From an uncultured Bacteroidales bacterium (GTDB lineage Bacteria > Bacteroidota > Bacteroidia > Bacteroidales > UBA932): a DNA stretch of 36,791 nucleotides. Location of the stretch: assembly GCA_934678915.1 (NCBI GenBank), contig CAKUSF010000005.1:1-36791 (forward strand), written 5' to 3'. Made by a program: the position numbers and the translations under genes. Shown one piece after another: positions 8,218 through 16,358 of this stretch; the stretch's first letter is position 1; each line of letters opens with the position of its first letter. The notes under the pieces are model-generated. The model was given only the letters and a program-made list of their open reading frames with translations. It was not told the DNA's origin and did not search any database.

Positions 8218-9642
8218 ATGAATTCAGAAAAAGTACTATCGATCTTCAAAGAGATCACGCGGATTCCTAGGGAATCCGGACATGAGGAGCCAATGACAGC
8301 CTTTCTTCAGCGTTTCGCTGCAGAAAGGCATCTTGAATGTAAAACCGACAAGACCAACAATGTCTGCATCATCAAGGAGGCCAGTAAAGGCAAGGAGAAT
8401 GTGCCGACACTCGTCCTTCAAGGCCATCAGGACATGGTCTGCGAGAAAAGAAGTGGCGTTCAGCATGATTTTCTCAAAGATCCTATTGAATATGTCATCG
8501 AAGATGGTTGGATGATAGCCAAAGACACGACTCTCGGAGCGGATGACGGTATCGGTGTAGCTGCAATGCTTGCGCTTCTTGACAGCGACCTTCCAATGGG
8601 AAGGATTGAATGCGTGTTCACAATCTCGGAAGAGACTGGTATGGATGGAGCTTTCGGAATGGAGCCTGGCTTTTTCACAGGTAGGACTCTCATTAACCTT
8701 GATTCCGAAGATGAGGGGCAGATGTTCATCGGATGCGCAGGAGGACTTGACACGACAGCCGAGTTCAATTATATTCAAGAAGACTTCCTCGAAGGCTACA
8801 AGCCTGTCAGGCTTGAGATTTCCGGAGCACTTGGTGGTCATAGCGGTGACGACATCAATAAAGGCCGCATGAACACTATTCAGCAAATGTCCCGCTTCCT
8901 CTATTCTGAAATGGCTTATGGGCTTCAACTCGTGATGTTGAAAGGCGGCAACAAACCAAACGCCATTGCAAGAGAGTGTGAAGCAATCATCACCGTTCCT
9001 GACACAGAAGCAACCATCGCAAGATTCACATCGTTCGGCAAAGACTTGAGGAATGAATATTTCAAGACTGACCCAGATGTAACATTAAGTGGAGAGACTT
9101 ACAGGTGCACAGAGAAGCCAATTCAGAGCGATGTCGCTAAAAGACTAATCATGTCCCTGTTCTCATGTCCGCACGGAGTAGAGGCTATGAGCCAAGACAT
9201 TCCTGGCCTCGTGGAGACATCTACCAATTTGGCCGCAGTGAGGATGAATAGACAAGGAAAGGTAGAAATCATCACTAGCCAGCGTAGTTCAACGGGTTCA
9301 GCAAGAAAGATGATGGCCGCAAAGGTAGAGGCAAATTTCTTGCTCGCTGGAGCCAAAGTAACTCATCTTTCTGAATATCCTGGTTGGAAGCCTAATCTGG
9401 ATTCTCATATTCTTCGCGTGTGCGTGGATTCGTACAAGAAACTTTTCGGATGCGAGCCAGAGGTCAAAGCCATCCATGCGGGATTGGAATGCGGTCTTTT
9501 CGGAGAGAAATTCGGGGATTTGGACATGATTTCTTTCGGACCGACCTTACGTGGAGTTCACGCACCAGGTGAGAAACTTGAACTGTCATCACTGGAGAAG
9601 TTCACAGAGCATCTTGTCGATGTAGTCACCAATTTTGAATAG
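8218..9642 (+). CDS. pepD: Aminoacyl-histidine dipeptidase (peptidase M20C)
   Basis: PepD is a cytosolic zinc dipeptidase of broad specificity that cleaves carnosine-like and other Xaa-His dipeptides. The 474-residue product shows the M20 metal site: HQD at 70-72, the bridging aspartate in LGADDG (about 109), the catalytic and metal glutamates in SEETGMDGAFGM (138-139), Asp162 in INLDSEDEG, and a C-terminal histidine in AIHAGLECGLFG. The dimerisation lid begins around GALGGHSGDDI. There is no signal peptide. Length fits the family (about 485). It starts 11 bp after dnaA and is followed 27 bp later by rpe. The functional link with dnaA is unclear and may be chance. Family assignment is firm; the exact peptide range is not visible from sequence. 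Confidence 0.95.
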   Translation: MNSEKVLSIFKEITRIPRESGHEEPMTAFLQRFAAERHLECKTDKTNNVCIIKEASKGKENVPTLVLQGHQDMVCEKRSGVQHDFLKDPIEYVIEDGWMIAKDTTLGADDGIGVAAMLALLDSDLPMGRIECVFTISEETGMDGAFGMEPGFFTGRTLINLDSEDEGQMFIGCAGGLDTTAEFNYIQEDFLEGYKPVRLEISGALGGHSGDDINKGRMNTIQQMSRFLYSEMAYGLQLVMLKGGNKPNAIARECEAIITVPDTEATIARFTSFGKDLRNEYFKTDPDVTLSGETYRCTEKPIQSDVAKRLIMSLFSCPHGVEAMSQDIPGLVETSTNLAAVRMNRQGKVEIITSQRSSTGSARKMMAAKVEANFLLAGAKVTHLSEYPGWKPNLDSHILRVCVDSYKKLFGCEPEVKAIHAGLECGLFGEKFGDLDMISFGPTLRGVHAPGEKLELSSLEKFTEHLVDVVTNFE

Positions 9643-9669
9643 GGTCATAGTGACTCAAAGCACAATAAT

Positions 9670-10320
9670 ATGGTAAAGATAGCCCCTTCAATTCTTTCCG
9701 GCAATTTTCTCAATCTAGAGCCGGACATCAAGATGGTCAATCAGAACGCTGACCTGATCCACATTGATGTCATGGATGGAAGTCTTGTTCCGAACATTTC
9801 ATTCGGATTTCCGGTGATTGAGGCAATCGCCAGAGTCGTGACTGTCCCGATGGATGTTCACCTTATGATAATCAATCCTGACAAGTACATCGAAAGATTC
9901 GCTAAATGCGGGGCAAACCTTATAAGTTTCCATCTAGAGGCCGCTGACAAGGCTTGCAAGAATCCAAAGGAGATCATTTCCATGATCAAATCCTGTGGTG
10001 CAAAGGCTGGACTGGCAATCAACCCTGATGTCCCCGTTGAGAGGCTGTTTCCGTACATTGAAGACGTGGACTTTTTTCTGATCATGTCTGTGTTCGCTGG
10101 TTTCGGAGGCCAGAAATTCATCGAGGACTCCATAGAGCGTATCAAAACTCTTAAAGCGGAGATGGACAGAAGGGGAATTGAGAAAGACATTGAGGTGGAC
10201 GGAGGCGTGTCATCCACCAACGCCAGGATTCTGGCGGAATCTGGTGCCACGATGCTTGTTGCTGGGAGTTCCGTCTTTAAGGCTAAAGATCCCGCAAAAG
10301 CCATTGAAGAACTACGCTAG
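9670..10320 (+). CDS. rpe: Ribulose-phosphate 3-epimerase
   Basis: Rpe interconverts ribulose-5-phosphate and xylulose-5-phosphate in the pentose phosphate pathway. The 216-residue TIM barrel has all the catalytic and metal residues: His31 and Asp33 in LIHIDVMDG, His64 in MDVHLM, and Asp177 in IEVDGGVS. Length is normal (E. coli 225). One oddity is the loop usually written MSVNPGFGGQ, which reads MSVFAGFGGQ here, so the NP pair is replaced by FA while the phosphate-binding glycines remain. The start is ATG at 9670. The stop TAG at 10318-10320 shares the CTAG tetranucleotide with the stop of the convergent birA. It is probably co-transcribed with pepD. Confidence 0.96.
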   Translation: MVKIAPSILSGNFLNLEPDIKMVNQNADLIHIDVMDGSLVPNISFGFPVIEAIARVVTVPMDVHLMIINPDKYIERFAKCGANLISFHLEAADKACKNPKEIISMIKSCGAKAGLAINPDVPVERLFPYIEDVDFFLIMSVFAGFGGQKFIEDSIERIKTLKAEMDRRGIEKDIEVDGGVSSTNARILAESGATMLVAGSSVFKAKDPAKAIEELR

Positions 10321-11054
10321 ATAACATAGCTTACTTCCTTAAAGGCGAACTCGAAACGTTCGCCTTTATTTGTTTCTAAACAAAGAAGCCCAGAGTCAGA
10401 GACTCTAATTATTCTAGCGCAGATTGACTCCCCGGTGGAGCAGATGACATATTCATTGAACGAGCCGAACCGATAGAGTCTGGAAGCATATTCATCAGCA
10501 TTGTCGTAGTTGCTAAGTCTGGATAGCAAGAAGCGGCAAAGTATGGGCAATTCCTCCTTTATGTCATATTCTTTGCCGGTAAGTATTGACATGGACACAG
10601 GATTCACAAGTTGCGGAGGGAACTCTTTCTGATTGACATTCAGCCCTATTCCGATAACGCTAGCGGCAAGGAAAGGCCCTCTCAAAGTGTTCTCTATGAG
10701 CATGCCGCAGATTTTTTTATTCCGAACATAGATGTCATTAGGCCATTTGACAGAACATTCTATGTCATTAGATTTGAGATAATCAGAAACTCCCAAAGTA
10801 ATGCAACGTGTCAGGACGAACTGCCGTGATGCTTCCAAAGGCGGGATGGCTTCGTCTCCAAACTTAACAACCATGGAAAATGTCAGATTCTCACCGGCAT
10901 GAGTCAGCCATGAGTTCCCCCTCTGTCCGCGCCCAGCCGTTTGATGTACAGCAGCTATAACCGTCATGTTGTCTATCTCAGCAAGGTGTCTTATCGCCTC
11001 ACTATTAGTAGAATCCACCTCTTCTAACCATTGAATGTCAACTTCTTCTTTCAT
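10317..11054 (-). CDS. birA: Biotin--[acetyl-CoA-carboxylase] ligase, no DNA-binding domain
   Basis: The enzyme activates biotin with ATP and attaches it to the lysine of biotin carboxyl carrier proteins. The 245-residue product has the biotinyl-AMP loop GRGQRGNSW at 41-49, the conserved VKWPNDIY with Lys103, and the KICGMLIE strand. There is no N-terminal helix-turn-helix, so unlike E. coli BirA it is a pure ligase (group I) and should not repress biotin genes. The start is ATG at 11054 (MKEEVDIQWLEEVDSTN); a longer frame upstream runs through the promoter region and rsfS and is rejected. It is divergent from rsfS and convergent with rpe, with overlapping stop codons. Confidence 0.94.
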   Translation of the reverse strand: MKEEVDIQWLEEVDSTNSEAIRHLAEIDNMTVIAAVHQTAGRGQRGNSWLTHAGENLTFSMVVKFGDEAIPPLEASRQFVLTRCITLGVSDYLKSNDIECSVKWPNDIYVRNKKICGMLIENTLRGPFLAASVIGIGLNVNQKEFPPQLVNPVSMSILTGKEYDIKEELPILCRFLLSRLSNYDNADEYASRLYRFGSFNEYVICSTGESICARIIRVSDSGLLCLETNKGERFEFAFKEVSYVI

Positions 11055-11071
11055 TGATTCAGAATTTGTCG

Positions 11072-11087
11072 TATATTTGTATATTTG
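11072..11087 (+). promoter_or_regulatory. Tandem -7 boxes upstream of rsfS
   Basis: Two identical TATATTTG octamers lie directly end to end (11072-11079 and 11080-11087), each an exact TAnnTTTG match. Either could drive the rsfS-ftsH-cdsA-psd operon, with a leader of about 28-36 nt. TTG at 11054-11056 is 15 or 23 bp from them, so neither has perfect -33 spacing. Confidence 0.55.
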
Positions 11088-11097
11088 ATTGGTAATG

Positions 11098-11105
11098 CAA
11101 AAATA
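11098..11105 (-). promoter_or_regulatory. -7 box of birA
   Basis: On the minus strand TATTTTTG (11105-11098) fits TAnnTTTG and is followed by CA. It predicts a birA leader of about 40 nt. It faces the two rsfS -7 boxes, so the divergent start regions overlap. Confidence 0.5.
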
Positions 11106-11120
11106 TAAAACATTCTCAAT

Positions 11121-11507
11121 ATGATTACACACGATCTGCGGGTTATGGCTGATGCCATGCTCGACAAGAAAGCACAAAACGTAATTGACATAGATCTCAG
11201 ACCTTTGGGAACAGCGATCACTGATCATTTCATGATCTGCAATGCTGACTCAACGACCAATGTCAACGCTATAGCTGACAATGTGATAGATAAAATGCGT
11301 GGGGAAGGAAGAAAGCCTCTTAGGACTCAAGGTCTGGAGAATAACTTCTGGATCATCCTCGACTACGGTGACATTGTCGCCCACATTTTCCTTACGGAGT
11401 ATCGCCAATTCTATAGGCTTGAAGAATTGTGGGCAGATGCTCCTCACAAAGAGTACAAAGAAAGACGTGTACCGAAAACAAAAAAGAAAGAAACTGATGC
11501 CGAATAA
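11121..11507 (+). CDS. rsfS: Ribosome silencing factor RsfS
   Basis: RsfS binds ribosomal protein L14 on the large subunit and blocks joining of the small subunit, saving energy in stationary phase or starvation. The 128-residue product has the typical short alpha/beta fold with KKAQNVIDIDLRPL, the central DHFMICNADSTTNVNAIAD, the EGRKPLRTQGLENNFWIILDYGDIVAHIF block and FYRLEELWADAP. It ends with a lysine-rich tail. Length is normal. It is the first gene of the rsfS-ftsH-cdsA-psd operon; the ftsH ATG (11497) lies inside its last codons, which suggests coupled translation. Confidence 0.95.
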   Translation: MITHDLRVMADAMLDKKAQNVIDIDLRPLGTAITDHFMICNADSTTNVNAIADNVIDKMRGEGRKPLRTQGLENNFWIILDYGDIVAHIFLTEYRQFYRLEELWADAPHKEYKERRVPKTKKKETDAE

Positions 11508-13491
11508 TTCAAACATGCCTAAGGGTGGAAATCCAAGGAGAAAGGTCATACGTGTGAGATTCAATTTCTCATGGTTGTACTTGATTCTAATTCTTGGCAT
11601 TGGTTGGCTACTATTCAATAATAGCGGAGCTAACCCTCAAAAAATCGAATGGGCTGAGGTTCAGGAAATGTTCCTTGGCGGTGACATTAAGGAGATTCAA
11701 TTTATCAGGAACGACTTCAAAGGTAATGTTACTGTTCGTCCCGACAGACTGAATAAATATGCGGACAAATTCGGGGGCAAGATTCCACCGAGTTCTCCAC
11801 ATTTCATTTTTCTTGTCTCCGACAAATTCGATGCGGAAAAAGAATTTGCCGACCTTAATGCTAAGCTTCCGGTTAATGAGCCTAAAGTCAAGATTGTCAT
11901 GGAGAATGATAATCGAATGTGGTCAGGCATTTTGGAATGGATCATCTTCCCGGTCCTGCTCATTTTCATGTGGATTTGGATGTTCCGAGGCTTTAACAAG
12001 AATATGGGTGGTGGAGCAGGCGGACCGGGAGGCGTTTTCAATGTCGGTAAGTCCACTGGAAAACTTGCAGACAAGGAAAAAGTCAACGTGACATTCAAGG
12101 ATGTTGCCGGCCTTTACGGAGCTAAAGAAGAGGTAATGGAAATAGTTGATTTCCTGAAGAATCCTCAAAAATACACTTCCCTTGGAGGCAAGATCCCTAA
12201 AGGAGCCCTTTTGGTAGGTCCTCCGGGCACGGGTAAAACACTGCTCGCCAAAGCCGTAGCTGGCGAAGCCAACGTTCCGTTCTTCTCCATCTCCGGTTCC
12301 GACTTTGTGGAAATGTTTGTCGGAGTCGGTGCTTCTAGGGTAAGGGATCTTTTCCGCCAAGCAAAAGAGAAAGCCCCGTGCATCGTCTTCATTGATGAGA
12401 TTGATGCAGTAGGCAGGGCAAGAGGCAAGAATGTAGGCTTCTCTTCAAATGATGAGCGCGAGAACACACTCAACCAATTGTTGACGGAGATGGATGGATT
12501 CGACACAAATTCCGGTGTCATCATCCTTGCAGCGACCAACAGGGCTGACATTCTTGACAAGGCTCTTTTGAGAGCAGGACGCTTTGATCGTCAGATCCAT
12601 GTTGACCTTCCGGAGTTAAAAGAAAGAGAGGAAATCTTCAAGGTCCACACCAAAAAGCTCAAGATTGCCAAGGATTTCGATCTTGGATTCATGGCACAGC
12701 ACACACCTGGTTTCTCTGGAGCAGACATAGCTAACGTGTGCAACGAAGCTGCCTTGACAGCCGCAAGAAGGAACAAAAAAGAGATAGATAGGCAGGATTT
12801 CCTCGATGCTATTGACAGGATTGTCGGTGGATTGGAGCGCAAGGGATCTATCATGACTCCTGCGGAGAAGAGGACAACGGCTTATCACGAGGCGGGACAC
12901 GCAACTGTTGGCTGGCTCTTGCCTTACTCTGATCCAGTGTTCAAAGTCAGTCTCATCCCAAGAGGTGATGCTTTAGGTCTTACATGGTACTTGCCGGATG
13001 AAAGGAAAATTCTTTCTAAGTCTTACCTAATGGACAAGATGTGCGCTTTGATTGGCGGACGTGTAGCCGAAGAAATCATCAACGGAGAACCGGCCACTGG
13101 GGCTCTGAATGATCTCGAAAGACTTACACGCATGGCCTACAACATGGTCCAGTTCTATGGAATGAGCGATAAGATCGGTGAGGTGTCATTCTACGACTCT
13201 ACCGGATCTAGGGGCTACGATCTCACTAAACCATACAGTGAGAAGACAGCCGAACTCATGGACCAAGAAGTCAAAGATTTGGTAAAGGAAATTCATGATA
13301 GGACATTGCTCATCCTAACAGAACATAAAGAGGGATTCGTTCAGATGGCAAAGCTTCTGCTTGAAAAAGAGGTGATTTTCTCTGAGGACATAGAAAAGAT
13401 CCTTGGTCCTAAAGTAAAGCCAACAGAAGAGAGCAATGAATCCTCAGAAACCGAAGCCGAACCTGCATTAACAGAATCGGGTGATGAATAA
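11497..13491 (+). CDS. ftsH: ATP-dependent zinc metalloprotease FtsH
   Basis: FtsH is a hexameric inner-membrane AAA+ protease that extracts and degrades membrane and short-lived soluble proteins. The 664-residue product has membrane segment 1 (about 23-41), a periplasmic domain and membrane segment 2 (about 143-164), followed by a Gly-rich linker. The AAA domain has Walker A GPPGTGKT at 241-248, Walker B IVFIDE near 296-301, and the second-region-of-homology arginines in [11 protein letters not shown]. The zinc protease site is HEAGH at 464-468, with Asp539 in GALNDLER as third ligand. The acidic tail is poorly conserved in the family. The chosen start is ATG 11497, overlapping rsfS by 11 bp; ATG 11515 (MPKGGNPRR) is an equal alternative. 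Longer upstream frames are read through rsfS and are not genes. cdsA overlaps its 3' end. Confidence 0.96.
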   Translation: MPNNSNMPKGGNPRRKVIRVRFNFSWLYLILILGIGWLLFNNSGANPQKIEWAEVQEMFLGGDIKEIQFIRNDFKGNVTVRPDRLNKYADKFGGKIPPSSPHFIFLVSDKFDAEKEFADLNAKLPVNEPKVKIVMENDNRMWSGILEWIIFPVLLIFMWIWMFRGFNKNMGGGAGGPGGVFNVGKSTGKLADKEKVNVTFKDVAGLYGAKEEVMEIVDFLKNPQKYTSLGGKIPKGALLVGPPGTGKTLLAKAVAGEANVPFFSISGSDFVEMFVGVGASRVRDLFRQAKEKAPCIVFIDEIDAVGRARGKNVGFSSNDERENTLNQLLTEMDGFDTNSGVIILAATNRADILDKALLRAGRFDRQIHVDLPELKEREEIFKVHTKKLKIAKDFDLGFMAQHTPGFSGADIANVCNEAALTAARRNKKEIDRQDFLDAIDRIVGGLERKGSIMTPAEKRTTAYHEAGHATVGWLLPYSDPVFKVSLIPRGDALGLTWYLPDERKILSKSYLMDKMCALIGGRVAEEIINGEPATGALNDLERLTRMAYNMVQFYGMSDKIGEVSFYDSTGSRGYDLTKPYSEKTAELMDQEVKDLVKEIHDRTLLILTEHKEGFVQMAKLLLEKEVIFSEDIEKILGPKVKPTEESNESSETEAEPALTESGDE

Positions 13492-14314
13492 TGTTGTTGT
13501 CAGATCTATTTCAGGTGTGGTCTTCATCCTTGCGATGTTGGCCTGCTTGATGTTTAATAAGTTCCTCTTTGCCGGACTGATCATATTCATCATGTCCGTC
13601 ATGCTCTTGGAATTTTACCACATCACGATGGGGGAGAGCTACAGACTTTCCAAGATCTTGGCTATTGTTGCTGCAATTATCCTTTTCGGAATATTGTTTG
13701 CCGTGTCTTCGTACCACGTTCCTATCAAATTCGTGGCCCTTTCAATGGTCCCGCTTTTCATTGTGATGATTAATTCCTTGTACGTCAAAGACAAGGAAGA
13801 ATACGGCAAATTCTCCAACATCTACACCGGTTTGTTGTACATCGCTGTGCCCATCGCACTTTCCAACTTGATTGCATTCGATAAAGCGGGAAACTTCAGC
13901 GGCAACCTCCTTCTGTGTTTCTTTATAATAATATGGTGTTCGGACGTTGGAGCCTTTGCTTTCGGAATCTCCCTTGGAAAGTTTTTCCCTAAGAAACTCT
14001 TTCCGACAGTGTCTCCCAAAAAGACATGGATAGGCTTCATAGGCGGATTGGTAAGTTCAGTTTTGGCGGCCTTCGCGTTGTATGAGTTCCACATATTGAA
14101 GTTCCCACTCATCCACTGCCTTATCTTGTCGCTGATCATGTCAGTGACAGGTGTCTATGGAGACCTTTATGAATCTCAATGGAAGAGAGTCTATGGAGTC
14201 AAGGACTCAGGCAAGATCATCCCTGGACACGGTGGCTTTCTGGACAGGTTCGACAGCACGCTGATGGCGATGCCGTTCGGAGCCATCTATCTGGCGATCT
14301 TCGACCTACTCTAA
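13484..14314 (+). CDS. cdsA: Phosphatidate cytidylyltransferase
   Basis: CdsA makes CDP-diacylglycerol from phosphatidic acid and CTP, the branch point of bacterial phospholipid synthesis. The 276-residue product is strongly hydrophobic with about eight membrane segments. It carries the family signature near the C-terminus, WKRVYGVKDSGKIIPGHGG followed by LDRFDS. An earlier conserved stretch is SPKKTWIGFIGG. ATG 13484 is taken as the start; a GTG one codon earlier (13481) is possible. Either overlaps the ftsH stop by 8-11 bp, so translation is likely coupled. psd, another phospholipid gene, follows after 39 bp. Confidence 0.95.
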   Translation: MNNVVVRSISGVVFILAMLACLMFNKFLFAGLIIFIMSVMLLEFYHITMGESYRLSKILAIVAAIILFGILFAVSSYHVPIKFVALSMVPLFIVMINSLYVKDKEEYGKFSNIYTGLLYIAVPIALSNLIAFDKAGNFSGNLLLCFFIIIWCSDVGAFAFGISLGKFFPKKLFPTVSPKKTWIGFIGGLVSSVLAAFALYEFHILKFPLIHCLILSLIMSVTGVYGDLYESQWKRVYGVKDSGKIIPGHGGFLDRFDSTLMAMPFGAIYLAIFDLL

Positions 14315-14353
14315 TTAACAATCAGACAATCAAATAATGAATATATAAGCGAT

Positions 14354-15019
14354 ATGAAGAGAATTAAAGTTGACAAGGACTCACATGGAACCATCGGAAT
14401 CAACTGGACGGTGACGGCTGCCCTGATAGCTTGCGCTCTGATATTCATACACAATCCATACATTGTAGCACCTATCATTCTCATTCTGCTGGCCTTTGCA
14501 TTCTTCGTGTTTTGGTTCCATCGCGTGCCGGACAGAGAACTACCAGAAGGGGATTCCAAAATGATCACGTCCGTCGCTGACGGTAAGGTCGTCATTGTTG
14601 ACCGTGTGTATGAAAAGGAATATTTCAAGGACGACCGCATCCAAGTGTCAGTGTATATGGATTTCTTCGATGTCCACACCAATTTCTGGCCGATGGACGG
14701 TGAGATTTCCTACTATAAATACCATCCTGGAAAGTACCTGCTAGCCTTCCTTCCGAAAGCCTCCGAGAAAAACGAGCACTCTTCCACGGTTATTCGTAAC
14801 AAACACGGTGAGATATTGTTCAGACAGATAGCCGGCACTTTCGCACGAAGGATTGTCTGCTACTCAAAGGAGGATGACAAGGTAGAAAGGGGGATGCAGT
14901 GCGGAATCATCAAGTTCGGTTCAAGAATCGACATATTCCTTCCACTTGACGCTGAAATCAAGGTGAAGGAAGGTGATTTCACCAGAGCCTGTGAGACGGT
15001 TATCGCTGAACTTAAATAA
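14354..15019 (+). CDS. psd: Phosphatidylserine decarboxylase proenzyme (short form)
   Basis: Psd converts phosphatidylserine to phosphatidylethanolamine using a pyruvoyl group made by self-cleavage. The 221-residue product is of the short class, with two membrane segments (about 20-56) before the soluble domain. The processing site FGS at 188-190 predicts cleavage between Gly189 and Ser190, giving a C-terminal alpha chain of about 32 residues. Other family motifs are SVADGKVV (about 73-80), FFDVHTNFWPMDG with His108, and AGTFARRIVCY. It is last in the rsfS-ftsH-cdsA-psd operon. cdsA product feeds phosphatidylserine synthesis, so the pair acts in one pathway, although the intermediate synthase is not in the window. 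Its 3' end overlaps the convergent ispG by 8 bp. Confidence 0.95.
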   Translation: MKRIKVDKDSHGTIGINWTVTAALIACALIFIHNPYIVAPIILILLAFAFFVFWFHRVPDRELPEGDSKMITSVADGKVVIVDRVYEKEYFKDDRIQVSVYMDFFDVHTNFWPMDGEISYYKYHPGKYLLAFLPKASEKNEHSSTVIRNKHGEILFRQIAGTFARRIVCYSKEDDKVERGMQCGIIKFGSRIDIFLPLDAEIKVKEGDFTRACETVIAELK

Positions 15020-16358
15020 CTTGTGACTGATCCGCCTCGATCAGTTCGACAAGACGCTCCACGGCTTCCGTGTCCTGAATATGCCTCAGCACGGGAGTCT
15101 TTCCTTTATAGATTGTGACCTTGTGGTTGCCTTCGCCTACATAGCCCCAGTCAGCGTCCGCCATCTCACCAGGACCGTTCACTATGCAGCCCATCACAGC
15201 GATGACAGTGTTCTTAAGGTGTGAGGTCCGAGCTTTTACTTCTTCGAACGCTTTCTGAAGATCGTACATTGTACGCCCGCATCCGGGACATGCGACATAT
15301 TCTGGTTTGTAGAAGCGACGCCTCGTAGCTTGTAAGAGCTCATTTACAAGGTATTGACCAAGACCAGAATCCTGTATGGAGACCTTAGTCCCTGAGTCAT
15401 CCAAATATGTTCCTGTCAGTTCAAGATCATCCAACGACCTATCCAACAGCCTCTTGCCAAAATCACATGACATATCCATCAGAAGAGTATCTCTCGAAGG
15501 GGAGTCATAGACAGCCTTAGCTTTCTTTCCATTGACGGAAACAGACGTCATAGAGGAGACGATCCTATGGTCATATCTTGCGGCAAGGTACTGTGCCACT
15601 GGAATTTCAGCCTCAGGGTCTTCGGTCAAAGACACTCTTATCGTGTCTCCAATTCCTTCTGAAAGAAGAGTTGAAATCCCTACACATGATTTGATCCTGC
15701 CACTATCCCCGTTGCCGGCTTCAGTCACTCCAACATGAAGAGGATACACTACGCCATTCTGCTTCATCGCAGACATCAGCAGGCGGTAAGCTTCGACCAT
15801 GACAATAGTATTGCTAGATTTTAGAGACACCACAACATCATGGAAATCAGCATCTTCACACATAGTAAGCCATTCTAGGGCAGCCTTTGACATCGCTTCA
15901 GGTGTGTTACCGTACAGATTGGTGATGTAGTCTCCAAGAGAGCCATGATTGACACCTATCCTTATAGCTGTACCATTAGCACGGCATACTTCTATCAATT
16001 GCTTAAACTGCCTGCGCGCTTCTTCATGATCTTTGTGAAAGTTACCGGGGTTGATTCTGACCTTTTCCACAAATGGCGCCACCATGATTGCGGTTTGTGA
16101 AGAAAAGTGGATGTCAGCGACAATAGGAGTCACGATTCCAAGCTCTCTTAGACGAGATTTGATAGACTTGACATGTTCCACGTCAGCAGGGCCAGGAACG
16201 GTTATCCTTATGATCTGAGCTCCCGCTTCACTAAGTCTGACACATTGAGACACAGTCGATTCCACATCATAGGTGTGAGTATTGCACATCGTTTGGACAA
16301 CAATTGGATTTCCGCCTCCGATAAGGACATCTCCAACTCTTACTGTCAATTTTTTCAT
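15012..16358 (-). CDS. ispG: 4-hydroxy-3-methylbut-2-enyl-diphosphate synthase, intermediate-length form
   Basis: IspG converts methylerythritol cyclodiphosphate to HMBPP, the penultimate step of the MEP isoprenoid pathway, using a 4Fe-4S cluster. The 448-residue product has a TIM barrel (about 1-250; VQTMCNTHTYDVE, VEKVRINPGN, HVGVTEAG) and a C-terminal cluster domain (about 352-440). Cluster cysteines are Cys357 and Cys360 in ACPGCGRT and Cys391 in MGCIVNGPGE. About 110 residues separate the barrel from the first cysteine, against about 30 in E. coli IspG (372 residues). The plant, Chlamydia and typical Bacteroides forms carry a much larger middle domain. This one looks like a reduced remnant. 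The start ATG overlaps the stop of the upstream barrel gene (ATGA), and the gene ends a six-gene operon. Confidence 0.95.
   Translation of the reverse strand: MKKLTVRVGDVLIGGGNPIVVQTMCNTHTYDVESTVSQCVRLSEAGAQIIRITVPGPADVEHVKSIKSRLRELGIVTPIVADIHFSSQTAIMVAPFVEKVRINPGNFHKDHEEARRQFKQLIEVCRANGTAIRIGVNHGSLGDYITNLYGNTPEAMSKAALEWLTMCEDADFHDVVVSLKSSNTIVMVEAYRLLMSAMKQNGVVYPLHVGVTEAGNGDSGRIKSCVGISTLLSEGIGDTIRVSLTEDPEAEIPVAQYLAARYDHRIVSSMTSVSVNGKKAKAVYDSPSRDTLLMDMSCDFGKRLLDRSLDDLELTGTYLDDSGTKVSIQDSGLGQYLVNELLQATRRRFYKPEYVACPGCGRTMYDLQKAFEEVKARTSHLKNTVIAVMGCIVNGPGEMADADWGYVGEGNHKVTIYKGKTPVLRHIQDTEAVERLVELIEADQSQVI

Noticed and set aside
8236..8928. Minus-strand open frame of 230 codons inside pepD
   Set aside because: It is a mirror of the pepD codon pattern, without family motifs; pepD covers the region fully.
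9858..10304. Minus-strand open frame inside rpe
   Set aside because: It is antisense to an intact enzyme and rich in residues produced by reversed codons; no start signal.
11055..11228. Upstream extension of birA by 58 codons
   Set aside because: It crosses the divergent promoter region and rsfS, does not resemble a helix-turn-helix domain, and would start before the transcript.
11299..11496. Upstream extension of ftsH by 66 codons
   Set aside because: This part is rsfS read in another frame; FtsH homologs start just before the first membrane segment.
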